NCBI RefSeq assembly: GCF_024166365.1
Contig: NC_064831.1
Span: forward strand, 25,844,768-25,908,767
Direction: 5' to 3'
Length of the DNA: 64,000 bases
DNA from: Elephas maximus indicus
Lineage: Eukaryota > Chordata > Mammalia > Proboscidea > Elephantidae
Positions 12,710-23,054 of the stretch are shown here, piece after piece. Each line of letters opens with the position of its first letter. Position 1 is the first letter of the stretch. Position numbers and translations under genes: made by a program. Below the pieces are notes generated by a model that was given only the letters and a program-made list of their open reading frames with translations, searched no databases and was not told where the DNA came from.

Positions 12710-12874
12710 GGAACCCTGGTGGCATAGTGGTTAAGTGCTACAGCTGCTAACCTAAAGGTCAGCGGTTCAAATCCACCAGGCGCTCCTTGGAAACTCTATG
12801 GGGCAGTTCTACTCTGTCCAATAGGGTCTCTGAGTCAGAATCAACTCGACAGCAACAGGTTTGGTTTTGTGGTT
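12710..12874 (+). mobile_element. AfroSINE with perfect 12-bp TSD
   Basis: This is a well-preserved copy with a tRNA-like head (box A 'tggcatagtggttaagtgc', box B 'ggttcaaatcc') and the tail 'gagtcagaatcaactcgaca'. It is flanked by TTAGGTAGGCCA at 12698-12709 and 12875-12886. Confidence 0.95.
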
Positions 12875-13150
12875 TTAGGTAGGCCACAGTACTTGCACAG
12901 TGAAATCAAAATGAAAGTAAATAAAAATCAGACAGAGGAGGCAAAACTAAACAAACCAAAAAGCAAGAGATAGTTACGTGCTTAGAATCTGATTACAGGA
13001 AAAGTTTTCATAACCTTTGTGACAACTGGTAAATGACCAGTTTAGACTCATTGTCACCATGAAGAATCAAAGTACTCAAAACCAGGGTATGTGGTCAAAG
13101 CAGTGATCTTGAAATAAGTGTATCTTCAAAAACATACTATTGAAAACTAA

Positions 13151-13358
13151 GAAAAAAAACAAAAATAAACCCACTGGCCTGGAGTCGATCCCTTTTCCTG
13201 GCAACCCCACATTGTCACAGCCTAGAACTGCTCCAAGGGTTTCTCAGCTATAATCTTTACAGAAGCACAGCCCACTCTTCCACTGGGCCCTGGGTGGATT
13301 CAAACTGCCAACTTTTCTTTAGACCAGTGCAAACTGTTTGGGCCATCCAGGGACCTTC
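13151..13358 (-). mobile_element. AfroSINE, minus strand, long form
   Basis: Reversed tail 'ctggagtcgatcccttttcc' near 13180, then the middle segment and a decayed head ending at 'ggccatccagggacc'. No clean duplication is visible. Confidence 0.75.
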
Positions 13359-13589
13359 AAAAAAAGAGGGAGGGGTGAGTGGGGTTGAAAATAAATAAAC
13401 CAATTGCTGCAATCTGTAAACCAAGAGAGGGAAAAAGGAAAACTCAACTTCATATTAAAAATTAATATCATAACCAATAAGGTTAAACTGTCCCCCCCTT
13501 CCACCACACCCTGGGTCTTTGAGCTCCTGATAAGGCATCCCGTGTAACCGCCCAAGGCCACTGCTCCCACCCCCCACTCAGACCTGTGA

Positions 13590-14475
13590 AGTTGTCCTTA
13601 GATGAATTTCATGCGTCATACCCAAAAAATCCCCAGCCACCATGCTGCATCCCCCACTGTATCCCCACAAATTAGTGAGTTCCTGGAATTGCCGCCTATT
13701 CTCAGAAGCTTCATGAATTACACATAACTCCCTAACCAGAACCCTGTAACTGCCTTAGAATCCTCAACCTCAGGGAACTTGACACTTAATCTCCCAGCTC
13801 CTTGCTTGACCATGTGACCCTAATACTCTCCAGCACGTTTTTCTTTTTCAAAACGGGCAATTGAGAGCTTGACAGAACTATGCCATGATGAAGCTCTAAG
13901 TTCTTCCTCTGCCTGCCTACTCCTTCACACACCTCTGTTAGTCACTTTGTTTTGATCTAATGTTAATAACTTTGTTATTTGTTTGATCTCGTGCAAGTAA
14001 CTTTGTTTTGTTCTGTGTGACCACCTGTGTCTTAGAATCCCCCAAAGTGAAATCAGGGCCCAGACGTCTGATACATAGATCTTCAGCCTGATGAACAGAT
14101 GTCTGTCTGGCATGTATCTCCTTAGTCCGATAGAGTCTTTTGTCACTGTCTTGTAACGACTAACTCCTCTGGCCATGCCATCTTAAGGGCTACAAAGACA
14201 CTTCTAACCCTTGTAAGATTCTATATAAGGTCTAATATAAAACTACTCTTTGGGACTCCATAGAGACAGCCTGTGTTGCTGGCGGGTCCCAGGCGATGTA
14301 TACATCCCCTGAATAAACTTTCTCACTTTCTCACTTGCGGTGCCTTTCACTGGCTTGACTGGTTGGAGGCACCCCTAAACAGGTAACAACTGGCTTGCAA
14401 TAAAGTCTACTTTCTCTTCCTCAAAAGCCTCGTGTCTCTCAATTGACCTATCAGGACCCACCCTCACTGGGTTAC
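13590..14475 (+). mobile_element. LTR-like block (probable solo ERV LTR)
   Basis: The block has the order expected of an LTR. A TATA-like TATATAAG sits at about 14223. A polyadenylation signal AATAAA lies at 14312-14317, with a second at 14399-14404, followed by a C/T-rich U5-like part ending near 'ctcactgggttaca'. I could not find matching duplications, so limits are approximate; the start could be as early as 13489. No retroviral coding sequence adjoins it. Confidence 0.5.
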
Positions 14476-14681
14476 AGTATTGATAATATTTTGAAAAAAT
14501 GACAGACTTCAACAATGAAAGCATGAAGCAGATTATTTGGCTGAAAACGACAAAACGAATAAAAATTCCCGACTCGAGTACTGGTTCGTGGGGCGCGGCC
14601 AGCACCGCCGTGAGAGCGCAGGCGACTACCCCCGCGGGCCGCTCCAGACAGAGGTGGGGAGAGGTGAGCGAGAAGCCAAGA

Positions 14682-14945
14682 GGAAGGCGGAGGTGGGGAG
14701 GGGTCGGGGCGGGGCCGGCGGGAAGGCGGAGGTGGGGAGGGGTCGGCGAGGGGCCGGCGGGAAGGCGGAGGTGGGGAGGGGTCGGGGCGCGGCCGAGGAG
14801 AGGGCGGAGGTGGGGAGGGTTCGGTGCGGGGCCGAGGGGAAGGCGGAGATGGGGAGGGGTCGGCGAGGGTCCAAGTGGAGGGCGGAGGTGGGGAGGGGTC
14901 GGCGAGGGGCCGACGGGAAAGCGGAAGTAGAGAGGGGCCCACGAG
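14682..14945. repeat. 39-bp GC-rich minisatellite, about seven copies
   Basis: The marker GGAAGGCGG (or variants such as GAGAGGGCGG) recurs at 14682, 14721, 14760, 14799, 14838, 14877 and 14916, exactly 39 bp apart each time. Since 39 is a multiple of three, a + strand frame shows a 13-residue Arg/Gly/Trp-rich repeat, with no sign that it is a real protein. Confidence 0.93.
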
Positions 14946-15295
14946 AAGACAGCGGTGAAAAGCCTGCGAAGAGATGGCAAGGTGGAGAGGAGACCGTGAA
15001 TGGCCAACGGGAGGCGGCTGGTGGGTTCCCGGGCCGGAGTGGGAAGGCCCGGCGGGCCCGCTCGGAGTCGTCTTACCGGAAAGAGACGCCGATCTGGGAC
15101 GACAGCGGGGCGGGTGCGGAGACCTGAAGGTCTGCAGATCCGCCGGACCCGGGGGGAGGACGCGAGGCTGGGGAGGACGCGAGGCTGGAGAGGATGCGGA
15201 GCGCGGGTTTAAACTAAAAAGGGGACACTCACTCACCCTCATGGGATTGCCGCTCCCTGCGAGCCACTTCCGTATGCACAGGAAAAGGCGCAGCG

Positions 15296-15720
15296 GGCAG
15301 GAGCTGCGCAGGGGCCGGGGCGGGGCTGCGCAGAGGACTGAGCTGTGCAGGCGCAGAGTTGTGCAGGGATGGGGCGGGGGCTGCGCCGGGGACTGAGCTG
15401 TGCAGGGGCAGAGTTGTTTGCAGGCATAGGGCGGGGGCTGCGCAGGGGACTGAGCTGTGCAGGGGCAGAGTTGTGCAGGGATAGGGCGGGGGCTGCGCAG
15501 GGGACTGAGCTGTACAGGGGTAGAGAGCTGTGCAGGGATAGGGCGGGGGCTGCGCAGGGGACTGAGCTGTGCGCGGGGGCTGCGCAGGGTCCGGTGCGGG
15601 GCTGCGCAGGGGACTGAGCTGTGCAGGGGCACAGTTGTGTGCAGGAGTAGGGGTGGGGGCTGCGCAGGGGGGCAGTGCTGTGCAGGGGATCGGGCGGGGC
15701 TGTGCAGAGGCGGGGTAGGG
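15296..15720. repeat. 55-57-bp GC-rich minisatellite, about seven copies
   Basis: GACTGAGCTGT recurs at about 15336, 15391, 15448, 15503, 15560 and 15612 (spacings 55, 57, 55, 57, 52). Each unit also has 'gggggctgcgcag'. A last, more diverged unit follows at about 15660. Confidence 0.9.
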
Positions 15721-16018
15721 TCCTCTGATGGCGGTGGCCTTGGAATGCCTGGGGCTACTGGGCAGAACTTTCCCCACCTCCACTTGGGCTTTCAGCTCTG
15801 GCCTTCCAAGAGAACTTGATTCTCCTTCTCTTGAACCATTTCATAGTCTTTTTTTTGGGGGGGGGCTCTGAGGACCAGAGCTACTTGCATTAATGTTCCA
15901 AACAATTTAAGATAGGAGACTTGTGTAGGTCACTGTCTTAGTCATCTAGTGCTGCTATAACAGAAATACCACAAATGGATGGCTTCAACAAAGAAATTAT
16001 TTTCTCACAGTCTAGTAG

Positions 16019-16508
16019 TGTCTTAGTCATCTGGTACTGCTATAAAAGAAATACCACAAGTGGGTGGCTTTAACAAAGAGAAGTTTATTCTCTCACAGTC
16101 TAGTCGGTTAGAAGTCCAAATTCAGGGTGTCAGCTCCAAGGGAAGACGTTCTCTTTCTGTCAGCTGTGGAAGAAGGTCTTTGTTCTCAGTCTTACCCTGG
16201 TCAAGGAGCTTCTCAGACACAGGGATCCCTTGTCTAAAGAACGTTCTCTGCTCCTAGTGCTGCTTTCTTGGTGGTATGAGGACCCCCCTCTCTGCTGGCT
16301 TCTATTATATCTCAAGAGATTGCCTCAAGACACAATCTAATCCTGTAAATTTGAGTTCCTGCCTCACTAACACAACTGCCGCCCATCCTCCCTCATTAAC
16401 ATCGTAAAGGCAGGATTTACAACATAAGAAAATCACGCAATACTGGGAATCATGGCCCAGCCCAGGTGATACACATGTTTTTGGGGGGACATAATTCAAT
16501 CCATGACA
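16019..16508 (-). mobile_element. Solo MaLR LTR nested in the outer 3' LTR
   Basis: A second TGTCTTAG...CCATGACA unit interrupts the outer LTR in the middle of its 'tagtaggttagaag' motif. The left flank AGTAG (16014-16018) and right flank AGCAA (16509-16513) are a 5-bp duplication that has acquired two transitions. Confidence 0.82.
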
Positions 16509-16920
16509 AGCAAGTTAGAATTCCAAATTGAGGGCATCAACTCCAGGGGAAGACTTTCGCTCTCTCTGTAGGTTCTGGAGGAAGGTCCTTCTCACCAACC
16601 ATTCTTAGTCTAGGAGCATCTCAGCACGGGAACCTCGGGTCCAAAGGACACACTCTGCTGTTGGTGCTGCTGTCTTGGTGGTATGAGGTTCCCATGTCTC
16701 TCTGCTCGCCTCTCTCTTTTATATATCAGAAGCGATTGGCACTACCTAATCTTGTATCTCATCAATATAACTGCCACTAACCCATCTCATTTCATCATAG
16801 TGATAGGATTTATAACACACAGAATAATCACATAAACCAGTGGACAATCACACAATACTGGGACTCATGGCCCAGCTAAGTTGACACATATTTTGGGGGG
16901 ACACAATTCAATCCATGACA

Positions 16921-17456
16921 TGCCACATTTTGGCCCACCACCCCAAAATTCATGTCCTTCACACATGTAAAACACATTCACCCCATCATATCATTGCAGA
17001 AATCTTAACTCCAAGTACAAAATACAAAAATCCCTCTTTATCTGTGAAGTCTAGAATACAAGTTATCTGCTTCCAAAGTACAATGGCAGAACAGACACAA
17101 GGTAGACATTTCCATTACAAATAGGAGAAACTGAGGTCAAAGAAGGCATAACAGGCACCAAGCAAGTCAACAGAACACATTACATTAGCGCTCAAGGCTT
17201 GAAAATAATCTTATTTTCTGAGACCATTTACACAATAGCCCCGCCCTTTCAGACTCTAGGTATTGGCCACACTCTCCGGATTCTGAGTGGAGGCCAATCC
17301 GCCCTGGGCTTCAGCTCCACCTTCCAGGCCCACCTGGACAAAAACTCCATTCCCTTGGCTTTAGGTGCACCATTCTCCTAGTCTCTCTGAATGGTGACTC
17401 CACCCTTAGAAACATCAAAGGCCATTGCTCCACCCTTTCAAACACCTGAGGTCATG
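16921..17456 (-). other. MaLR interior, part next to the 3' LTR
   Basis: This is non-coding internal sequence between the 3' LTR and the nested L1, with no retroviral protein visible. It continues at 19220-19714 on the other side of the L1. Confidence 0.65.
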
Positions 17457-17463
17457 ACCATAC

Positions 17464-19212
17464 TTTTTTTTTTTAACTGAATTTTAGAACACACTAGTTT
17501 CTCATCAAAAGTACACACGTTGTTGTATGACATTGGCTAACAACCCCACGACATGTCAACACTCTTCCTTCTGAACCTTGGGTTCCCTATTACCAGCTTT
17601 TCTGTTCCTTCCTACTTTCCAGGCCCCGCGCCAGGGCTGGCGCAGTCCTTCAGTCTTGTTTTGCTCCATGGGCCTGTTCAATCTTCGGCTGAAGGGCGAA
17701 CCTCAGGCGTGGCCTCATTACTGAACTGAAAGGGTGTCCGGGGACCATACTCTCAGGGTTTCTCCAGTCTATATCAGGCCAGCAAGTCTGGTCTTTCTTT
17801 TTGAGTTAGAATTTTGTTCTACATTTTTCTCCAGCTCTGTCCAGGACCCTCTATTGTGATCCCTGTCAGAGCAGTCAGTGGTGGTAGCCACGCACCATCT
17901 CATTGTACTGGACTCAGTCTGGTGGAGGCCGTGGTAGATGCGGTCCATTAGTCCTTTGGACTAATCTTTCCCTTGTGTCTTTAGTTTTTTTCATTTTCCT
18001 TGCTCCTGAAGGGGTGAGACCAGTGGAGTGTCCTAGATGGCTGCTCACAGGCTTTTAAGACCCCAGACGCTACTCACCAAAGTAGAATGTAGAACTTTTT
18101 TTTTTTTTTATATAAACTGTGTTATGCCAATTGATGTAGATGTTCCCTGAGACCATGGTCCCCACAGCCCTCAGCCCAGTAATTCAATCCCTCAGGGGGT
18201 TTGGGTGTGTCTGTAGAGCTACCATGGCCTTGACTTGTACAGGCTGTGCTGGCTTTCCCAGTATTATGCACTGTCTTACCCTTCACCAAAGTTACCGCTT
18301 ATCTATTAAGGGTTTTTCCATCCCCACCCCTCCCCACCCTCATAACCATCAAAAATTGTTTCTTTTTGTATGTAAACCTTTTCATGAGTTTTTACAGTAG
18401 TGGTCTCATACAATATTTGTCTTTTTGTGATTGACTTATTTCACTCAGCATAATGTCCTCCAGATGCATCCATGTTATGTGATGCTTCACAGATTCATCA
18501 TTGTCTTCAGTGTTGTGTAATACTCCATTGTGTGTATGTACCACAGTTTGTTTATCCATTCACCTGTTGATGGGCATCTAGGTTGTTTCCATCTTTTTAC
18601 TATTATGAACAATGCTGCAGTGAACATGGGTGTACATATATCTATTTGTGTGATGACTCATTTCTCTAGGATATATTCCTAGGAGTGGGATTGCTGGATC
18701 ATATGGTATTTCTATTTCTAGCTTTCTAAGGAAGTGCCATGTCATTTTCCAAAATGGTTGTATCATTTTGCATTCCCACCAGCATTGCATAAGAGTTCCA
18801 GTCTCCCTGCAGCCTCTCCAACATTTGTTTTCTGTTTTATTGATTAGTGGCAGTAATGCCGGGGGTGAGATGGTATCTCATTGTGGTTTTCATTTTCATT
18901 TCTCTGATGGCTAGAGATCATGAGCATTTCCTCATGTGTCTGTTGGCTGCCTGAATGTCTTCTTCGGTGAAGTGTCTGTTCATATCCTTTGCCCATTTTT
19001 TAATTGGATTGTCTTTTTGTTGTAGAGGTGTTGGATTTCTTGTGGATTTTAGAGATTAGACCTTTGTCTGATTTATAACAGCCAAAAATTTTTTCCCAGT
19101 TTTTAGGTTCTCTTTTTACTTTTTGGTGAAGTCTTTTGATGAGCATAAGTGTTTAATTTTTAGAAGATCCTAGTTCCCCAGCTTATTCTCCAGAGCTTGT
19201 GTATTGTTGGTT
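17464..19212 (-). mobile_element. L1 3' fragment, 5'-truncated, nested in the MaLR
   Basis: A T-run at 17464-17475 is the reversed poly(A). It is followed by reversed L1 3' UTR and the end of ORF2. The minus-strand peptide near 18578-18790 includes CWWECKMIQPFWKMTWHF and IPLLGIYPREM, typical of the ORF2 C-terminus. ACCATAC flanks it at 17457-17463 and 19213-19219, marking the insertion. Confidence 0.9.
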
Positions 19213-19699
19213 ACCATACCTTCTGAGACTGAGGCAGCTTGGCTTCTTGTGTTGCTTGTCTCTTTAGCTTCTGTTTCCTGGTTGCTTGGCCTCTCACGCC
19301 CACATCTGCCCTGCTGGGGCAAGTGTTCCAAAGTTCAGTAGCTCCACTGATAAGTGCCTGGAGGCACCCCACTCAAGCAAGGAAGCCTCCTGCACAGAAG
19401 CACTCAACTCTCTAGCTCTGTGAGTCAGCAAACCTACTTCCACGAATAAGAGGCCGGAAGCAACCCACTCTGCCAGGAAGCCTCCAGCACACAGGCACTC
19501 ACCTCTCGCTCCGTGGGTCAGCTCCAGCACCGTCTTGTGCTGGTCTCCTGGTTTTGCTGCTGCCAGTTCTCTGTTGCTGCCACTTCTCTGCCGCTGCAGG
19601 TTCTCTGCTGCACTGGTCCTCTGCCGCTGTTGCTTCTCTATCCACTCACATTTTCAAAATTGCTTCCACATTTTAGGTATCTGTTAGAGCAGCACCCTA

Positions 19700-19713
19700 C
19701 TCTCTTGCTACCA
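19700..19713 (-). promoter_or_regulatory. Primer-binding-site candidate of the MaLR
   Basis: One base inside the 5' LTR, the minus strand reads TGGTAGCA followed by AGAGAG. The first eight bases match the complement of the 3' end of vertebrate initiator methionine tRNA (which ends TGCTACCA). The match fades after that, so the assignment is tentative. Confidence 0.4.
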
Positions 19714-19714
19714 A

Positions 19715-20215
19715 ATTCTTAGTTATCTAGAGCTGCTATAAAAGAAATACCACAAATAGATGCCTTCAACAAAGAGAAATTTATTTTCTCACAATGTAGT
19801 AGGTTAGAAGTCCAAATTCAGTGCATTAGCTCCAGGGGAAGGCTTTCTTTCTCTGTCGGCTCTGGAGGAATTTCCTTCTCATCAATATTCCTTGGTCTGG
19901 GAGCATCTCAGCACAGGAACCTCAGGTCCAAAGGATGCACTCTGCTCCCGGTGCTCCTTTCTTTGTGGTATGAGATTCCCACGTCTCTGCTCACTTTTCT
20001 TTTTTATATCTCAAAAGAGATTGGCTTAAGACACTACCTAATCTTGTATACCTCATCAATATAACTGCCGCTAATCCAGCTCATTTCATCATAGTGATAG
20101 GATTTTACACCACATGGAAAAATCACATAAAACAGTGGACAATCACACAATACTGGGACTCACGGCCCAGCTAAGTTGACAGATATTTTGGGGGGACACA
20201 ATTCAATCCATGAAA
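19715..20215 (-). repeat. MaLR 5' LTR (right-hand copy)
   Basis: It opens on the plus strand with 'ttcttagttatctagagctg' and closes with 'ggggggacacaattcaatcc'. This is the same plan as the other MaLR LTRs at 15.9-16.9, 24.65-27.3 and 37.3-37.7 kb. The terminal TG is mutated to AT in the plus-strand reading. Confidence 0.88.
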
Positions 20216-20258
20216 GTCACACACGTTGGAAGCTGAGATGGTTTCCTCCTACCATGTG

Positions 20259-20342
20259 TTTTTTGTTTTGTGTGCCCCAGAGTCAATTCCTACTTATAGT
20301 GATTGCACAGGACAGTAGAGCTGCCAAATAGAGTTTCCTAGA
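20259..20342 (-). mobile_element. AfroSINE 3' fragment
   Basis: The reversed tail-like 'cagagtcaattcctacttat' lies after a T-rich stretch. The head is absent. Confidence 0.55.
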
Positions 20343-20346
20343 CAAT

Positions 20347-20841
20347 AAACAAAGATGTCACTTTGAGGACTAAAGTGCGCTTGACCCAAGCCATGGAATT
20401 TTCAATTGCCTCAAGTGCATGCAAAAGCTGTGCAATGAATAAAGAAAACCAAAGAAGAATTAATGCCTTTGAGTTGTTGGTGTTAGTGAAGAATATTGAG
20501 TATACAATGAACTACCAGAAGGACAAACAAACCTATCTTGGAAGAAGTACAACCAGAATGCTCGTTAGAAGCGAGGATGGCAAGACTTCATCTCACGTAC
20601 TTTGGACGTGTTATCAGGAATGATCAGACCCTGGAGAAGGACATCATGCTTGGTAGAGTAAAGGGTCAGCAAAATAGAGGAAGACCCTTGGCAAGATGGA
20701 TTGTCACAGTGGCTGCAACAATGGGCTCAAGCATAACAAAGATTGTGAGGATGGTGCAGAACCTGGCAGTGTTTCATTCTGTTGTACATAGGGTTCCTAT
20801 GAGTTGGAACTGACTTGAGGGCACCTAACAACAACAACAAC
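20347..20841 (+). mobile_element. RTE LINE 3' fragment
   Basis: A 5'-truncated copy runs from 'caaagatgtcactttgagg' to the (AAC)n end. The C-terminal peptide LTYFGRVIRNDQTLEKDIML is readable, with frame breaks before it. Confidence 0.9.
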
Positions 20842-20851
20842 ATGATTGTTC

Positions 20852-21013
20852 AGGAACCCTGGTGGGGCAGTGATTAAGAGCTCGCTTTTAACCAAAAAGT
20901 CGGCAGTTCAAATCCACTATCCACTCCTTGGAAACCCCATGGAGCAGTTCTATTCTGTGTTATAGGGTCACTAAGTTGGAATCAACTGGATGGCATGGGT
21001 TTGGTTTTTGGGT
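20852..21013 (+). mobile_element. AfroSINE inserted at an RTE tail
   Basis: Head 'aggaaccctggtggggcag', box B-like 'cagttcaaatcc', tail 'gttggaatcaactggatgg'. The flanks ATGATTGTTC (20842-20851) and ATGATTACTC (21014-21023) form a duplication with two mismatches. It landed directly after the RTE (AAC)n tail. Confidence 0.88.
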
Positions 21014-21023
21014 ATGATTACTC

Positions 21024-22329
21024 AAGTGTGAGCTGCAGGTCCTGTGTTAACCAAAACATGCTCCTCCATTTCATGGTCAGGTAGTCTATGACTTACAATG
21101 GGGTTACCTTTCGATGACTCCATTCTAAGTCAGCTCTGACATAATTTTTTTCCTGTTTTCATTATTATTGCCTCTTATAAATATCTTATAAATTTGATCT
21201 TTATTTGTCTGCACCAGTGTCATAACAATGACATTGGAGTCCTAATGGCTGTTGGGCGTGTGTGCAGTTCAATTGTCATATGTCGTTAGAGTTGAACATT
21301 GCCCAACTTTCTGTCTGTTAAGACTCCCTGAGAGTCCTGACACCAACACAGGCATCACTGTAGACTAGGCCATAGTCTGTGATATGGCAGTGTTCTGATC
21401 AGTAAATCGTAATATTGAGCATCTGTGAGTGAACATTTGAGAATGATAACACCAATAAATTGTGCACTGCAACACTAGTATATATTACTAACAATACGAT
21501 GTACAAAGAAAAAAAAGGATGGTCATACATGCAGCTTATTGTCACTTGAATACTTTATAAATTGGGAACTACCTGTGTTGAAAACCAAAAAGACTGATCC
21601 TAAGGTAACCACTCTCACAACCCATTTTACTAAGGTTCCTCAAGAAGCTGGTGATATTAATTCACAAAACAAGATTTGGGACCATCACCCCAGACAATAG
21701 AAGGTCAGGTTTTTCATCATCATATTGGTTTTGGACCTTTCCAAATCCCTCCAAACTAGGGTGAATAGTTTTTTTAGGGTCCTTTAATGTTAAGGGATAA
21801 CCACCCAACTTGTGAGAGTGCGGCACTAAGAAAGACATTTGTTTTGACTCCATCGATACTCATTCCTCTCATATCTTAATAACTTGTTAAAGATCTTCAC
21901 CCTGCTAGGATGAATTCCTTTCTCTTCCCTTTCTCTTTCCCCCTTCTTTTGCCCATTCTCTTATGAATCATTCCAATCTCCTGTATTATCATTTGTTTCA
22001 GTATTTGGAAGTAGCACTGAGGCTAGTGACTGTAGCTCAGGTTGGACATAACCTAAGCTTGGTGCAGGGTCACAATCTGCCCCAGCACATTCCTTTGTAG
22101 GGGCCCTGAAAGTAGGGAGTAGGACCAGTCAGAATTCAAGCTTGGCCCAGGATCAGGGTTTACCTCAATCTTTCTTTTACTTTCATTAAAATTTACCTGT
22201 TGGTTAGGGCACTGAGGTTAGAGGCTGTAGCTCAGACCAGCCTGATCCAATCTTGACTGAGCATCGGGGTCAAGATCTTTGGCAAGACTAAACGGAACTT
22301 CTCCAGCCTTTTCAAACCCTCCCATGATA
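21024..22329. other. Gene-free stretch with weak repeat traces
   Basis: 'gtctatgacttacaatgggg' near 21090 resembles the ends of Tigger-type mariner DNA transposons, but only a short piece matches. At about 22014 and 22209 the phrase 'gcactgaggctagtgactgtag' recurs with changes, about 195 bp apart, with further matching bases after it. No coding sequence is supported. Confidence 0.4.
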
Positions 22330-22945
22330 TAATAAAAATGAAGACTTTGAATCATCCTAACAGTTATTTGAAGAGATCAAGACTGAGAAAACTCTACCTT
22401 ATCATAGTACACTAATGGAGGAGATTGCTTGATTACCTAGTGGCTCTTGGAAATGTGAAGGAAAAAGTGAAGTGACCCAGGCCAAACCCTTCAGTATCCA
22501 CTGTGCAATACTGTCACCAGAAGTTTAGTGTGCATAGAGAGTTAAAAGCAGAAAACCTGCTCTTGGATGCTGTTATGACATCAAGATTACAGACACTGTC
22601 TTCAGCAAAGAATTCGCCTTTGGCAAAAAGCTGGATACCTTTTGTAGCCGTCACCATTATGTTGCCCCAGAACTATTCCAGGGACAAAAGTACAATGAAA
22701 CCACAGTGGATATGTGGAGCATGGGAGTAGCATATACACTGGTCAGCGAATGCCTACCTTTCAACAGAACTTGAAGTAGTTGCGGGAGCAGATACTGAAT
22801 GTAAAATACCATGTTCCTTTCTACATGTTCATGGAGAGTGAAAACCTGCTCAGAAATGTCTCATCCTCAATCCCAGTAAGAGTGGCACTTTAAAGCAAAT
22901 CATGAAAGGACCATGAATGAATTTGGGCCATAAAGATTATAAACT
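22330..22945 (+). pseudogene. Processed pseudogene of a MARK-family Ser/Thr kinase
   Basis: MARK kinases phosphorylate microtubule-associated proteins. The region encodes, in shifting frames, LNHPN, EKTLYL, FDYLV, then [20 protein letters not shown] (about 22503-22565), APELFQG-like and [12 protein letters not shown]-like blocks. It ends with IMKG and MNLGHKDYKLE near 22900-22945. The catalytic HRD aspartate is Glu, the DFG loop is destroyed, and several frameshifts and stops occur. It matches spliced coding sequence without introns, which marks an mRNA retrocopy. The N-terminal lobe and everything after the kinase domain are missing. MARK2 versus MARK3 cannot be settled by eye. Confidence 0.85.
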
Positions 22946-22949
22946 AGAG

Positions 22950-23054
22950 AGGCAGGGCCAAAATTGTGGATGCTTCCTGTCATCCCTCTTACAACAAAGA
23001 CCCGAAAAAATAAGTGAATCAATTATATATGACAGTCTAGGAACCCTAAGCAAA
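22950..23054 (+). mobile_element. L1 5' UTR fragment
   Basis: 'gtcatccctcttacaacaaa' and 'tgacagtctaggaaccc' match the first ~105 bases of the L1 at 3906. Only the extreme 5' end is present, the reverse of the usual 5' truncation. It sits between the kinase pseudogene and an RTE copy. Confidence 0.75.

Larger units (their letters stand above)
14580..15720. other. GC- and CpG-rich island
   Basis: Composition changes abruptly from AT-rich repeats to strongly G-rich DNA with many CpG. Two minisatellites make up most of it. It could be a CpG-island promoter, but no splice-joined exon or known protein can be read from it. The long overlapping ORFs on both strands (up to 386 codons, proline/arginine-rich) follow from the repeats and lack of A/T. 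From 15721 to 15928 nothing is recognisable. Confidence 0.7.
15934..20215 (-). mobile_element. MaLR-type ERV, complete with both LTRs and 5-bp TSD
   Basis: On the minus strand the 5' LTR is 20215-19715. The interior runs 19714-16921 and the 3' LTR 16920-15934. GTCAC occurs immediately outside both ends (15929-15933 and 20216-20220), the 5-bp duplication expected of ERVL/MaLR elements. The interior is about 1 kb after removing the L1 and shows no gag, pol or env, as is usual for MaLR. A solo LTR is nested in the 3' LTR and an L1 in the interior, giving the order MaLR first, then the other two. Confidence 0.88.

Noticed and set aside
12710-12874. tRNA gene
   Set aside because: Box A and box B motifs belong to the tRNA-derived head of an AfroSINE; no cloverleaf is kept.
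14472-15632. 386-codon proline-rich minus-strand ORF over the CpG-rich block
   Set aside because: It spans two minisatellites and is matched by long ORFs on the other strand. It has no known domain.
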